Shown here: piece by piece, positions 21,861 to 31,911 of the stretch
Layout of the letters: the number at the start of each line of letters is the position of its first letter
Position numbering within the stretch: the stretch's first letter is position 1
Assembly: GCF_003369915.1 (NCBI RefSeq)
Contig: NW_022881652.1
Location: forward strand, 310,001 to 374,000
Reading direction: 5' to 3'
DNA length: 64,000 bases
From: Drosophila miranda
Taxonomy: Eukaryota > Arthropoda > Insecta > Diptera > Drosophilidae
The notes under the pieces: generated by a model
What the model was told of the DNA's origin: nothing
The model's input: the letters and a program-made list of their open reading frames with translations, nothing else
The model's database searches: none
Made by a program: the position numbers and the translations under genes

Positions 21861-22449
21861 TTAGTACACAGCGTTCCAGGATATCTGGTTGTCAAGATGG
21901 TACCTCATGTCATCCATGGAGTCGTCATCTGTCCACATCTCATCGTCATCGTTTTCTTCATCCATTTCAGGATCCGTCTCTGGAATGGCGGCTGGCGTTG
22001 GCCCTAACGTTTTTTGTGGTGGCTGTGATCGTGGTGGTTTCTTTGACCGGCTGCTGGAGCTGGGGCAACCACTGTTGCTGCTGCCATTGTTGGTGGATTT
22101 TCCGATGTAACTGCAACTGCTGGAGTTGCCGTCACTGCCTGGGATTGGATGAGCGAGGTGAGTAGTGACATCGTCACTTCCAGCCTCTTTTCCAATCGCG
22201 TCATCCTCTGCGTATTCTCCAACAGTGCCTGGCTGCAGGATCCCTCGAAAGATTGGCGTTTCGGCTGCATCTTCTGCCGGGAGCGGTTGTTGGCAAACTG
22301 CTGCTGCTGCTGCTGTCGCTGTTGTTGTTCGCGCTGCGGCTGCTGTTGCAGCTGCTGTAGCTGCTGCTGTTGTGGTGCCTGGGAACGGCTCAATGGCTGC
22401 TCTGGACGTCGTCGCCCAGTGCGGGGGCCAGAGGCAGCAGGCGTCTGTT
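21861..22449 (-). pseudogene. gag copy 3, C-terminal fragment only
   Basis: Contains the Gln-rich stretch and the C-terminal helix (RMTRLEKRLEVTMSLL) to NAVY, minus a 20-bp segment near 21908. The 5' truncation at about 22449 falls in KKQTPAASGP and is capped directly by the oligo(A) tail of the TART-like copy that lies upstream in the element orientation. Confidence 0.75.
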
Positions 22450-25063
22450 TTTTTTTTTTTCGAGGTAATTTTGATGCAAGTGCACGCCCACGTTGCGCAC
22501 ACTCGCCCGCCAGTTTTGCTACTGACGGAGTTTATTTCCAGCTTTTTCTTATTACCTAGGACATGGCAATTTACATTTAAGCTTAACTTACAACAATAAT
22601 GCGATTTTAAAATTGGCGGGCTGTTAACATTAACTTACATTGACATTAGCATTACATTAACATTAACATTATAGCATGAAACTAATGGTCTGGCAGCCCT
22701 TATGTGTCAATCACAGGATTAACGTACATAAATCAGCAAGTGGTCACAAACAGATAAGTATTGACAATATTTGAACAATTATTTACATTTTAATCTAATT
22801 TAATTATATTTTATTTCTATTTGCAGGTACTGGATCATCGTCGTCGTCTGGAGCAGTGTGTTTGGCACGGTGCGCAACCGTACGGCGCTGGATGAGCGCG
22901 TGTGTAAGGTGCGGCAGGAGACGTGGACAATGCACAGCGCCGTGCAGAGTGGATGGAGCGATCGCCGTGGTCCTCCAGGTGGCCCGGGATTCGGCCAAAT
23001 TTGTGTGGCGATGGTTGCCAGCAGCCATGAAGTGCAGGAAAACCACCCCTGCGTGGATTCGGATGCGCCATGTGTGCAGCGCATGCGTGTCCAAATTTGC
23101 ATTCATGGCCAACCAGCAGCCGTGATGACTCTCGTCCGCGGAGCCCTTCTGGAGGCCGGATGCCGTGGTGACGCCCATGAGGAAGGATCAGAGGAGCAAC
23201 TAGGAGTGTCGCCCGGTGTCGCAAGCGTGTTTGTACACGCTTCAGGTGAATTTTGTGCCGTTTTAAATTGCTCTGTGGAGGGGATAATTTTGCAAATTTT
23301 AATGTCATTTTTACATTTACCAGGTACAACGACAATGTCCACCACAGGAATATTGGACTTGTGCGGCCGGATTGCGGCGTCCCAATAATCGGCGACTTGC
23401 TGCACCAAAGTGCGAAATGACTGTGGCGGTGTGTGCAATGTGCCGGCCGGCATCATCGTCGTTGTTGTGGTCGTCGTCATCTGAGATGGATTGGACATCG
23501 ATGATGATTTGGACGTCGTCGTCGTCGTCATCGGTAATGATTTGGACGTCGTCGTCGTCGTCGTCGTCGTCGTCGACCACCCGTTCAAGGCGCCGTCGGA
23601 CTTGCTCCAGTCCGTGGTCCAGAAGTGCCTCTTGCGGATTGCGTCGATGGCTGTCGTCCAGGGTGCGTGAGCTGCTGCTTGCAGCCCGTGTCTGGCAACG
23701 ATAATGTGACGTCTGCAGGTTGCTGCTCGCCAGAATTTGCTGTGTCTGCTGCTGGGTCCGCTGCTGTGTCTGCTGCTGGGTCCGCTGCTGCGTCTGCTGC
23801 TGCATCTGTTGCTGAGTCTGCTGCTGCGTCTGTTGCTGAGTCTGCTGCTGGGTATGCTGCTGCGTCACTGGATCGGGATCCCCCTCGTAATCTGGCAGGA
23901 TTATCCTTTGGACAGATAGTGGCTGGCCAAAGATAAGAGCCACTATTCTTTCTCGGGGAGTTTGGCCGCTGAGGTATCGTTTCCTGAAGCAATTTATCAT
24001 CGAACCGTTGAACCTTTCGGGGTTCGGATTGATGATATTTTGTTGTTGGATTCTTCTTAATTGCCTGGCGTCTGATTCCTCCTGTCTCTTTCTTTTCAGC
24101 TCCTCCTCTTCGAGACGGACCAGCGCTGGAAGCGATTCCTCGGAGATGGCCGGATCTGGATGTTGTTGTTGATGGCTGCTCCGATCCTGATTTTGAGGCT
24201 GCAGCGGGCGGAAGTGTTGGAGCAGCTGTTGCAGATATCATGGCCTCTGCAATCGCTGTGGCTCATACGGCTGCAGTAATAGTTTCCGAGCCTCCGGATT
24301 GACATGGCAAGCCAAGGAGTTGGCGAAGCGCCCACTTGCCGCATGGAACACTTCGTCAATTGTGTCTAGATTGTGAGTCTGCCTTATGGCATCGTTCCTG
24401 GTGAACCTTGTCGCCTTCATTGCCCGTCTAATGATTTTATTTTGTAGGCTTTGCACCCGTCGCAGCTGGGAATCGGATGTAAGTGCGCCCCAAACCGGAA
24501 GACCATATTGCCAAATGGGCATGATGAGCTGCTTGATGACGATAGCCTTGATTTCGTTAGGCAGCCGGCTTTTTGGGCCAGCAAGCCACTCCAGTTTGGC
24601 CGCTCTTGATCGGAGTTTTGTGCAGAGCGTCGTGATGTGTGAGCTTAGGGTGAGTTTTTTGTCCATTTTTATGCCCAGATATGTGTGTGATTTGTCAAGT
24701 GGCACAGCCTGTCCATTTATAGTCGGCGTTTGCCTTAAGTCCGTTGATCTAATTGTCCTCAGTGTGAATATTACATGTCCGGTTTTTTTTGCATTTATGT
24801 TAATGCACCACTTCTTGGCCCATATAGAGAAGTGTTGAAGGTACCGCTGGTTATTTTTGACTGCCACATTTGGGATTGCAGATGCGCTCATTATCACCGT
24901 GTCGTCGGCATACGTGGACAGCAGCATTGATTACCGTTCTGGATGGAAGCCAGTGCTGTCAGGGATGAGGTGAGGCATGGGCATGTCCGAGGCATAGATC
25001 GTGTATAGTATTGGCCCAAGTACACTACCCTGCGGGACTCCAGCTCATATTTTTCCGATTCTT
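22450..25063 (-). mobile_element. TART-like element copy J2a, 5'-truncated in RT
   Basis: Minus-strand element with an oligo(A) tail (plus T-run 22448-22460) attached to a truncated gag. Its own 5' end is broken within RT (at SAGVPQGSVLG...) and capped by the oligo(A) of copy J2b at 25062-25078. The 3'UTR (about 22461-22830) contains repeated AACATT/TTAACAT motifs. This head-to-tail capping of eroded ends is the classic arrangement of Drosophila telomeric HeT-A/TART/TAHRE arrays. Confidence 0.75.
22835..25060 (-). pseudogene. TART-like ORF2 fragment (RT C-terminal part plus extension), J2a
   Basis: RT fragment from the motif B region through STYADDTVIMSAS (motif C) to NPEARKLLLQPYEPQRLQRP, then a TGA at about 24239-24241 where J2c has CGA. 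The extension follows: a Gln/Arg basic region, a (TQQQ)n repeat (about 23735-23865), a basic Ser segment, and an acidic tract with DVQIIT repeats (23495-23580). A His/Arg-rich tail to about 22835 is in another frame. TART ORF2 also has a large region C-terminal to RT. This copy is inactive because of the TGA and the 5' truncation. Confidence 0.7.
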
Positions 25064-26169
25064 TTTTTTTTTTTTTTTCGAGTTAATTTAGATGCAAGTG
25101 CACGCCTACGTTGCGCACACTCGCCCGCCAGTTTTGCTACTGACGGAGTTTATTTCCAGCTTTTCTTATTACCTAGGACATGGCAATTTACATTTAAGCT
25201 TGACTCACAACAATAATGTGATTTTAAAATTGGCGGGCTGTTAACATTAACATTAACATTAACATCTAGAAACATGTTTACATTCTATCAGTCAGGCAGC
25301 CTTATTTTGACATTCGCAACAATTGACGTACATTTATACAAACAGGTGGTAAGTACAAAGAAACTTGGTTACTCAAAGATAAGTATTAGAGAAAAATGGT
25401 CAATTATTAATAGTTTAATCTAATTTCATTCTAGTTTCAGGTACTGGTGCAGCATAATTCGATCTTCGTCGGGAGCAGCGTATTATGCATTTTGCGCAAC
25501 TATTTGATGCTGGATGTGCGCGTGTGTAGGTATGTTGCAGCAGACACGTGGATAGGGCACATAGCCGTGCGGAGTAGATGAGGCCGCCGTCGTGGGACCC
25601 CAGACGGCCAAGGATTTGGCCGGGAGTGTGCGAGGACGATAGCTGGTGGCCATGAAGTGCTGCAAAAACATTTTTGCCCGGATTTGAATGCGCTTTGTGT
25701 GCAGCGCAAACATTTTCGAATTTGAACTCATGGCCAACCGGCAGCCGTGATGACTCTCGTCCGCGGAGCCCTTCTGGAGGCCGGATGCCGTGGTGACGCC
25801 CATGAGGAAGGATCAGAGGAGCAACTAGGGGTGTCGCCCGGTGTCGCAAGCGTGTTTGTACACGCTTCAGGTGAATTTTGTGCCGTTTTAAATTGCTCTG
25901 TGGAGGGGATAATTTTGCAAATTTTAATGTCATTTTTACATTTACCAGGTACAACGACAATGTCCACCACAGGAATATTGGACTTGTGCGGCCGGATTGC
26001 GGCGTCCCAATAATCGGCTACTTGCTGCACCAAAGTGCGAAATGACTGGCGGTGTGTGCAATGTGCCGGCCGGCATCATCGTCGTTGTTGTGGTCGTCGT
26101 CATCTGAGATGGATTGGACATCGATGAGGATTTGGACGTCGTCGTCGTCGTCATCGGTAATGATTTGGA

Positions 26170-26202
<33 letters not shown>

Positions 26203-29102
26203 CCACCCGTTCAAGGCGCCGTCGGACTTGCTCCAGTCCGTGGTCCAGAAGTGCCTCTTGCGGATTGCGTCGATGGCTGTCGTCCAGGGTGCGTGAGCTG
26301 CTGCTTGCAGCCCGTGTCTGGCAACGATAATGTGACGTCTGCAGGTTGCTGCTCGCCAGAATTTGCTGTGTCTGCTGCTGGGTCCGCTGCTGTGTCTGCT
26401 GCTGGGTCCGCTGCTGCGTCTGCTGCTGCATCTGTTGCTGAGTCTGCTGCTGCGTCTGTTGCTGAGTCTACTGCTGGGTATGCTGCAGCGTCACTGGATC
26501 GGGATCCCCCTCGTAACCTGGCAGGATTATCCTTTGGACAGATAGTGGCTGGCCAAAGATAAGAGCCACTATTCTTTCTCGGGGAGTTTGGCCGCTGAGG
26601 TATCGTTTCCTGAAGCAATTTATCATCGAACCGTTGAACCTTTCGGGGTTCGGATTGATGATATTTTGTTGTTGGATTCTTCTTAATTGCCTGGCGTCTG
26701 ATTCCTCCTGTCTCTTTCTTTTCAGCTCCTCCTCTTCGAGACGGACCAGCGCTGGAAGCGATTCCTCGGAGATGGCCGGATCTGGATGTTGTTGTTGATG
26801 GCTGCTCCGATCCTGATTTTGAGGCTGCAGCGGGCGGAAGTGTTGGAGCAGCTGTTGCAGATATCGTGGCCTCTGCAATCGCTGTGGCTCATACGGCTGC
26901 AGTAATAGTTTCCGAGCCTCCGGATTGACATGGCAAGCCAAGGAGTTGGCGAAGCGCCCACTTGCCGCATGGAACACTTCGTCAATTGTGTCTAGATTGT
27001 GAGTCTGCCTTATGGCATCGTTCCTGGTGAACCTTGTCGCCTTCATTGCCCATGATTTTATTTTGTAGGCTTTGCACCCGTCGCAGCTGGGAATCGGATG
27101 TAAGTGCGCCCCAAGCCGGAAGACCATATTGCCAAATGGGCATGATGAGCTGCTTGATGACGATAGCCTTGATTTCGTTAGGCAGCCGGCTTTTTGGGCC
27201 AGCAAGCCACTCCAGTTTGGCCGCTCTTGATCGGAGTTTTGTGCAGAGCGTCGTGATGTGTGAGCTTAGGGTGAGTTTTTTGTCCAATTTTATGCCCAGA
27301 TATGTGTGTGATTTGTCAAGTGGCACAGCCTGTCCATTTATAGTCGGCGTTTGCCTTAAGTCCGTTGATCTAATTGTCCTCAGTGTGAATATTACATGTC
27401 CGGTTTTTTTTTGCATTTATGTTAATGCACCACTTCTTGGCCCATATAGAGAAGTGTTGTAGGTACCGCTGGTTATTTTTGACTGCCACATTTGGGATTG
27501 CAGATGCGCTCATTATCACCGTGTCGTCGGCATACGTGGACAGCAGCATTGATTCCCGTTCTGGATGGAAGCCAGTGCTGTCAGGGATGAGGTGAGGCAT
27601 GGGTATGTCCGAGGCATAGATCGTGTATAGTATTGGCCCAAGTACACTACCCTGCAGGACTCCAGCTGATATTTTTCCGATTCTTGACAGATCATCGTCT
27701 CCGCAGCTCACGCAAAAAGTGCGTTCAGCCAGGTAGCTCTCCAGAATGCAGTACAAATTTAAAGGCAGCAGCTTCTTCAACTTGTACAGCAGCCCTTCAT
27801 GCCATACTCGGTCAAAAGCTTCGGATATGTCCAGAAAAATTGCCGAGCAAACTTGTTTTTTCTCATACTGCCTTGAGGATATATTGTGTGACTCGAGCCA
27901 GCTGCTGCTCAGTGCCATGCTCCCGCCGAAATCCAAATTGGTAATTGGGTACGGCCTTGGCAAAATTCTCCACCTCAAACAATCTCGCCATCAGCAATTT
28001 TTCAAAGATCTTTGAAAGGCCAGATAATAGACTGATTGGCCGGTAGGAACACATGTCGGCTGTGTTTTTGCCCGGCTTTAAAATCATTTTAATCTGAGCA
28101 TGTTTCCACTGACTTGGAAAGTGGCCCAGTCTGAAAATGGAGTTATAAATTAATATTAAATATAATAGCGCTTTTTTTGGCAAATTTTTAATCAGTTTGT
28201 TATTGATTTTGTCGCCCCCAGGTGATTTGGACAGCTCCAATGCATCAACAATCTGCATCAGCTCAGGCAGTGTGACTGGTCTGAAGGGAATCCTGATTTC
28301 CTGGTCTGGTTGTAGCTGCTTCTGCCGTTTTGACTGCTCACGCTCTCTGTTGATTGCGGTCCGCTCTTCATCTGAATTGGATAGTATCGAGCTGAATCTC
28401 TCCTCCAGGTGAGTAGCAAAGGCATCGGCTGTCTCGGCTGTTGACTTTGTCCACGAGACACTTGCCTTGCCTCCAGTCATAGTTGGCAGCCTCAGTGGCC
28501 AGTTTGGCTGCGGCTGTCTTTTGATTGTGCTGGTCAGTTTCCAAAGTTTCTGCATTTGATAGCGGTCTTTGTTGTCAATCCCTGTGAGCAGTTTGTTGAT
28601 ATTTTTGTTTTTCAGGATAGTGAGCCCCTTATTAAGACGATTTTGCGCCGCCCTGTAGTTTCGTCTGGCTTCGATGGTGCGAGTCGCCAGCCAGATCCTC
28701 TTGCACTGCTGTTTGTTGGAAAGCAGCTCGCTAGTAGCCACGTCCAGCTTAAGGTGATGGTGCCGGTGATGTTGCTGTGACCGCTGCTGATGTTGATGCT
28801 GTCGCTGCTGTGGCCATCTTCGATGTGAGTTTGGATGCTGCTGTTGATGTTGTGTTGTTGCTGCTGCTGCTGCTACCCGTATATTGTCCAAAAACAAGTC
28901 AACGACGTCATCAATGTCCTGCGCTATTCTAATCTCGGTGTTGAGATTGATCAACCGTTCCAGCGACTTTTGAAACAGGCTGATATTGGCACGTGCTGGG
29001 AGCAGATGTTTCCTGGCTGGGGGCGTAGGATGTCTACGTCCACCGCTGCCGATCGTCAACTCCACCCTGAGTTTTGGCCTCATCTGGCCGGCGACCTCTC
29101 AT
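25064..29102 (-). mobile_element. TART-like element copy J2b, longest, 5' broken in EN/RT linker
   Basis: The oligo(A) tail (T17 at 25062-25078) is joined to truncated J2a. The body carries the 3'UTR, ORF2 extension, RT, and the EN-RT linker (LRVELTIGSGGRR, INLNTEIRIAQDIDDVV). The 5' break at about 29102 meets an inverted host gene-block segment (CTGGCTGCGGGCCTAGTCGAGG). EN proper and any gag are absent. The 3' tail region (25415-25700) has diverged strongly from J2a and J2c, so it is a different subfamily variant. Confidence 0.75.
25415..29083 (-). pseudogene. TART-like ORF2 (RT and extension), J2b, frameshifted
   Basis: The 5' part 29083-27863 is open for 406 codons: linker with poly-Gln/His, then RT with RIPFRPVTLPELMQIV, LILKPGKNTADMCSYRPISLL and NYQFGFRREHGTEQQLA. 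The frame changes near 27870 (next frame SEAFDRVWHEGLL, motif A; VLQGSVLGPILYT, motif B with Leu for Pro; YADD), again at an extra T near 27412, and near 27050, where LQNKIIRRAMK is altered by a deletion. The extension with (TQQQ)n and the acidic VQIIT segment (26115-26203) follows. Enzyme role: reverse transcription at a chromosome end or target. Not functional as it stands. Confidence 0.72.
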
Positions 29103-29437
29103 CTGGCTGCGGGCCTAGTCGAGGTTACAAGTGTTTCGTTGCTGCAGATTATATGTTTGTAAATTAATGTGCCATCAAATGTACTAGGGTGTGTTTGAGT
29201 GTCGTTTAAAGTTGAATTGTAAAACAAACACAAAAATGTACATAAATTAAATTAAGACATATACTGCCCACAAATATTAATAAAGCAACGCGCTTGGTTG
29301 CTGGCGGCTCACACCCCAGCCTCTCAGCCCCTCCCCTGTGGAGCACTGAGAGCCCTCAACCCAAAGAGGCTCGTTGCTCGTTTGAGAAGTCGAAAGGTTT
29401 ACCCAGGAGACGGAAAAGCCGGAAAAAGATACGAGAA
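29103..29437 (+). promoter_or_regulatory. geneK upstream region, copy 2
   Basis: Segment immediately 5' of geneK copy 2. It holds AATATTAATAAAGCAACGCG, GGCTCACACCCCAGCCTCTCAG and GGCTCGTTGCTCG. The same sequence precedes geneK in copies 3 (partial), 4 and 5, and is also found alone, detached from geneK, at 34439-34727 and 39860-40152. A promoter role is inferred only from position; no defined core motif is claimed. Confidence 0.45.
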
Positions 29438-30130
29438 ATGCCTGCAAAGGAAAAACTTGAAGGCAAAGCTAAAGGTAAAGGAAGTACTCGGTTCTGCGGC
29501 CATCGGACAGTCGTAACTCATTTCTCATTTCGTCTCATTTCAGCCGGGAGTATACTGGGGGATACAGGATCTGTGACAACCGCGACTATGGTTCGGCGCC
29601 AAATGCCGCCGCGCGCCTGCAAGAGCAAGAGCCAGAGCGCCGCCAGGCCCAGTCTTAGTCCCAGCCGCCTGGCCAAGAAGCCCAGCCTGACGCCGACCAC
29701 CGGTTCTCAGGCGCCATCGCAGACCATCGCAAAGTCGAGGCCCACCGGTCTCGAGACGATTTTTGAACGGCCCGGCAATGAGGACGACGGGCCCACCAGC
29801 AGCCATGCCGTGGCATTCGGCGAGTGCCAGCGCCGCGTCCTCGCCCTGGGTACGGGCGAAAAAAAAAGAACCCTGTCGCAGAAGAGCTGCCTGAAGGTGC
29901 GCAACACCTTGGGCGAACGCAGCACCCGGCACATGATGACACTGCGGGCGTCCCGCACTACTTTGGACAGCGTAATGCTCGGGGGCTCGGACGATGAAGG
30001 CGAGTCGGTCGGAGTCGCTCCCGTAGCTGCTCCCGAAGTCGTTCCCGCTGGAGGAAATGCCGGTACAAATCAGCCGGCACCATTCGTGCTGCGCACCAGC
30101 AGGAGGCTCAAGAGTCTGCCTCCGTTTTAG
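29438..30130 (+). CDS. geneK copy 2, intact, inverted orientation, with full upstream region
   Basis: Exon 1 is 29438-29474, the intron 29475-29543 (69 nt) and exon 2 29544-30130, giving 207 residues. Relative to copy 1 it has a 12-nt in-frame deletion in the Ala/Val/Pro stretch after the acidic GGSDDEGE patch. The start, splice sites, stop and poly(A) signal (AATAAA about 40 nt after the stop) are all preserved. It lies on the plus strand, opposite to copies 1, 4 and 5, so transcripts from the two orientations would be complementary. Function unknown; no family recognised. Confidence 0.6.
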   Translation: MPAKEKLEGKAKGKGSTRFCGHRTVVTHFSFRLISAGSILGDTGSVTTATMVRRQMPPRACKSKSQSAARPSLSPSRLAKKPSLTPTTGSQAPSQTIAKSRPTGLETIFERPGNEDDGPTSSHAVAFGECQRRVLALGTGEKKRTLSQKSCLKVRNTLGERSTRHMMTLRASRTTLDSVMLGGSDDEGESVGVAPVAAPEVVPAGGNAGTNQPAPFVLRTSRRLKSLPPF

Positions 30131-30837
30131 ATTGTTGCACCTTCCACCCTCCAAATGAAAGAAAAAGAATAAAGAAAAGAAAAGCAAAGAAAAGAAAAAC
30201 CCTCTACAGAATGTCTCTTTTGCTCTCATTGTAAATTGAAGCGCCTCTTTCGGCGGAACCTACCCCAAGAGCGGAAAGCGGAGATCAATTAGAATTGTGA
30301 ACCCCAAAGCGAGCGATTGATACGATACACTCACGAGTACTCATGCCCAAGCCCGAGTACTCTGTCCAGCATCCACATCGGGGATCAGTCCGAGTGAGCA
30401 GTAACGGATCTTCTGCAGAAATCAGTGCATAGATACAGTATCTGAAGGATCAAAGTGTTGAAAATCAATTAAAAGGTGATCATCCATCCCACGACAAGGA
30501 GAGGGGGCAGGGGGCGAATGGCGCCACACAGATTTCTGTACGGGCCTCGGAAAGGGAATCGAATCGAATCGCTCCAAATTGGCGTTGGAATGTCCAATAA
30601 TAAACGGTAGATTCTATTACTCGTTAACCCCGCGGGTCAATGAGAGAGAACTATGGCAAAAGATACAAAGTAGCTGCTGTACCCTTGCCACAGCCACAGA
30701 TACAGATACATGCCTCTGAGAGTGTGGCAGTAATTAAATTAACCTTTACGTGCCGTCTGTCTCTGTCCGTGTCTGTGAATAAATCGCGGGTCTTGGCTTG
30801 AGTAACACTATTCCTCCGTCCTTCGTCGTACCGATAG
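30131..30837. other. geneK 3' flank and Mdr65-like 5' flank, copy 2
   Basis: Inverted equivalent of 2697-3453, with a deletion near 30384 (the sequence between the inverted GAGTACTC region and CAGTCCGAGTGAGCAG is shortened). It includes the purine-rich AAAGAAAAG tract after geneK and GATTC repeats near 30560. No gene seen. Confidence 0.5.
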
Positions 30838-31056
30838 ATGGACGAGGCTTCTGGCACGACGACAACCGATGGCAAGTCCCTGGATGAGGCGCCGGTGGCC
30901 GCAGGACTGGAGCCCACACAGCCGATCGGCTTCCTGCAGCTCTTTCGCTTCTCCACCTGCGGGGAGATCGCGTGGCTCTTCTTTGGGTTCCTCATGTGCT
31001 GCGTCAAGGCGTTGACCCTGCCCGCAGTGGTCATCATTTACAGCGAGTTCACAGCA
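30838..31056 (+). pseudogene. Mdr65: Mdr65-like exon 1 fragment, copy 2
   Basis: The same 73-codon exon as in copy 1, ATG to EFTA, followed by GTGAGTACCGGGCG and then directly the Ser/Gly-rich fragment. It shares with copy 1 the deletion of about 120 bp of intron present in copies 4 and 5, so copies 1 and 2 come from one inverted duplication. It encodes only the cytosolic N-terminus and the start of the first helix. Confidence 0.72.
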
Positions 31057-31065
31057 GTGAGTACC

Positions 31066-31440
31066 GGGCGATGGCCACAGCAGCGGCGGCGGGTACACCA
31101 TTCCCACGGGGACCCTGAGCATCCTTCCCATCGCGGCGAACGCCCAGCTGCCGACCATCACGACAACGGCCAGTGGCTACGAGCCCAATGACGTCATCAC
31201 CACGATCCCCGTCTCGCTCTCCATTCAGCGCTTCCCCTCGTCCCTGTCCATCGTGGACCTGGCCCAGGAGCAGGACGGCTACAGCAACAGTGGCTCCAGC
31301 AACGGCATGACCGTGGGGCCGGGTGCGGGCGGCGGCGGCGGCATCACCACCACGGCCCTCCTGTCCGTGAAGCCCCTGAACGGCAGCGGCAACGGCAACA
31401 TTTCGCGGAACAACAGCTTCAGTCTGAGCTTCAACCTGCA
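31066..31440 (+). pseudogene. Ser/Gly-rich exon fragment, copy 2, truncated into block S
   Basis: Same fragment as 1904-2460, but broken at about 31440 within SFSLSFNLQ, where CCTGCAG joins GCAATTGTGGCCC of block S. The C-terminal part (to EVYV) is lost. The break marks the fusion of gene block 2 to the retroelement array. Confidence 0.55.
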
Positions 31441-31911
31441 GGCAATTGTGGCCCTAATGTAGAGCGAGTGGCACTGGTCCGTCCACCAGCTGTGGGCAAT
31501 GGCGGACAACGACACACATAACTCGAACGGCACAGGTCCGGCCGCCCAAGTGTTTATGTGTGTGTGTCTGAATGGCTGGCGGTAAGTATTTTGAGAGCCC
31601 TTTTTTTTCGTATGTGTGGCTGATGGATTTTTTTCCTTTTCCAGGACCATAGGGCACTCTGAATGCCATGGCACTGGATCCGGCCACCAACTAAGGACGA
31701 TGGCGGACACGACACACATAACTCGAACGGCACAGGTCCGGCCGCCCAAGTGAAATGGATGTTTGTGTGTGTGTGTGTGTATTTCCATTCCAGGTACACA
31801 TGGCACTCTGAATGCTTTGATGGCGGCAGCGTCCGTTGTTCATTTTTGTTGTGGCATGCGAGTGATATGCATTTGTCATTTAATCCAATGCAGTGGCAGA
31901 GATGTGTCCAA
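31441..31911 (-). repeat. Block S fragment fused to gene block 2
   Basis: Starts mid-module and contains the 63-nt intron-like cassette (31582-31644) and the TGTATTTCCATTCCAGGTACAC spacer before the gag downstream sequence. There is no block T at its left, unlike other units. Confidence 0.6.
31582..31644 (+). other. 63-nt intron-like cassette, antisense to gag (copy in S at 31.5 kb)
   Basis: GTAAGTATTTTGAGAGCC start and TTCCTTTTCCAG end, the same length as at 21531. Confidence 0.5.
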
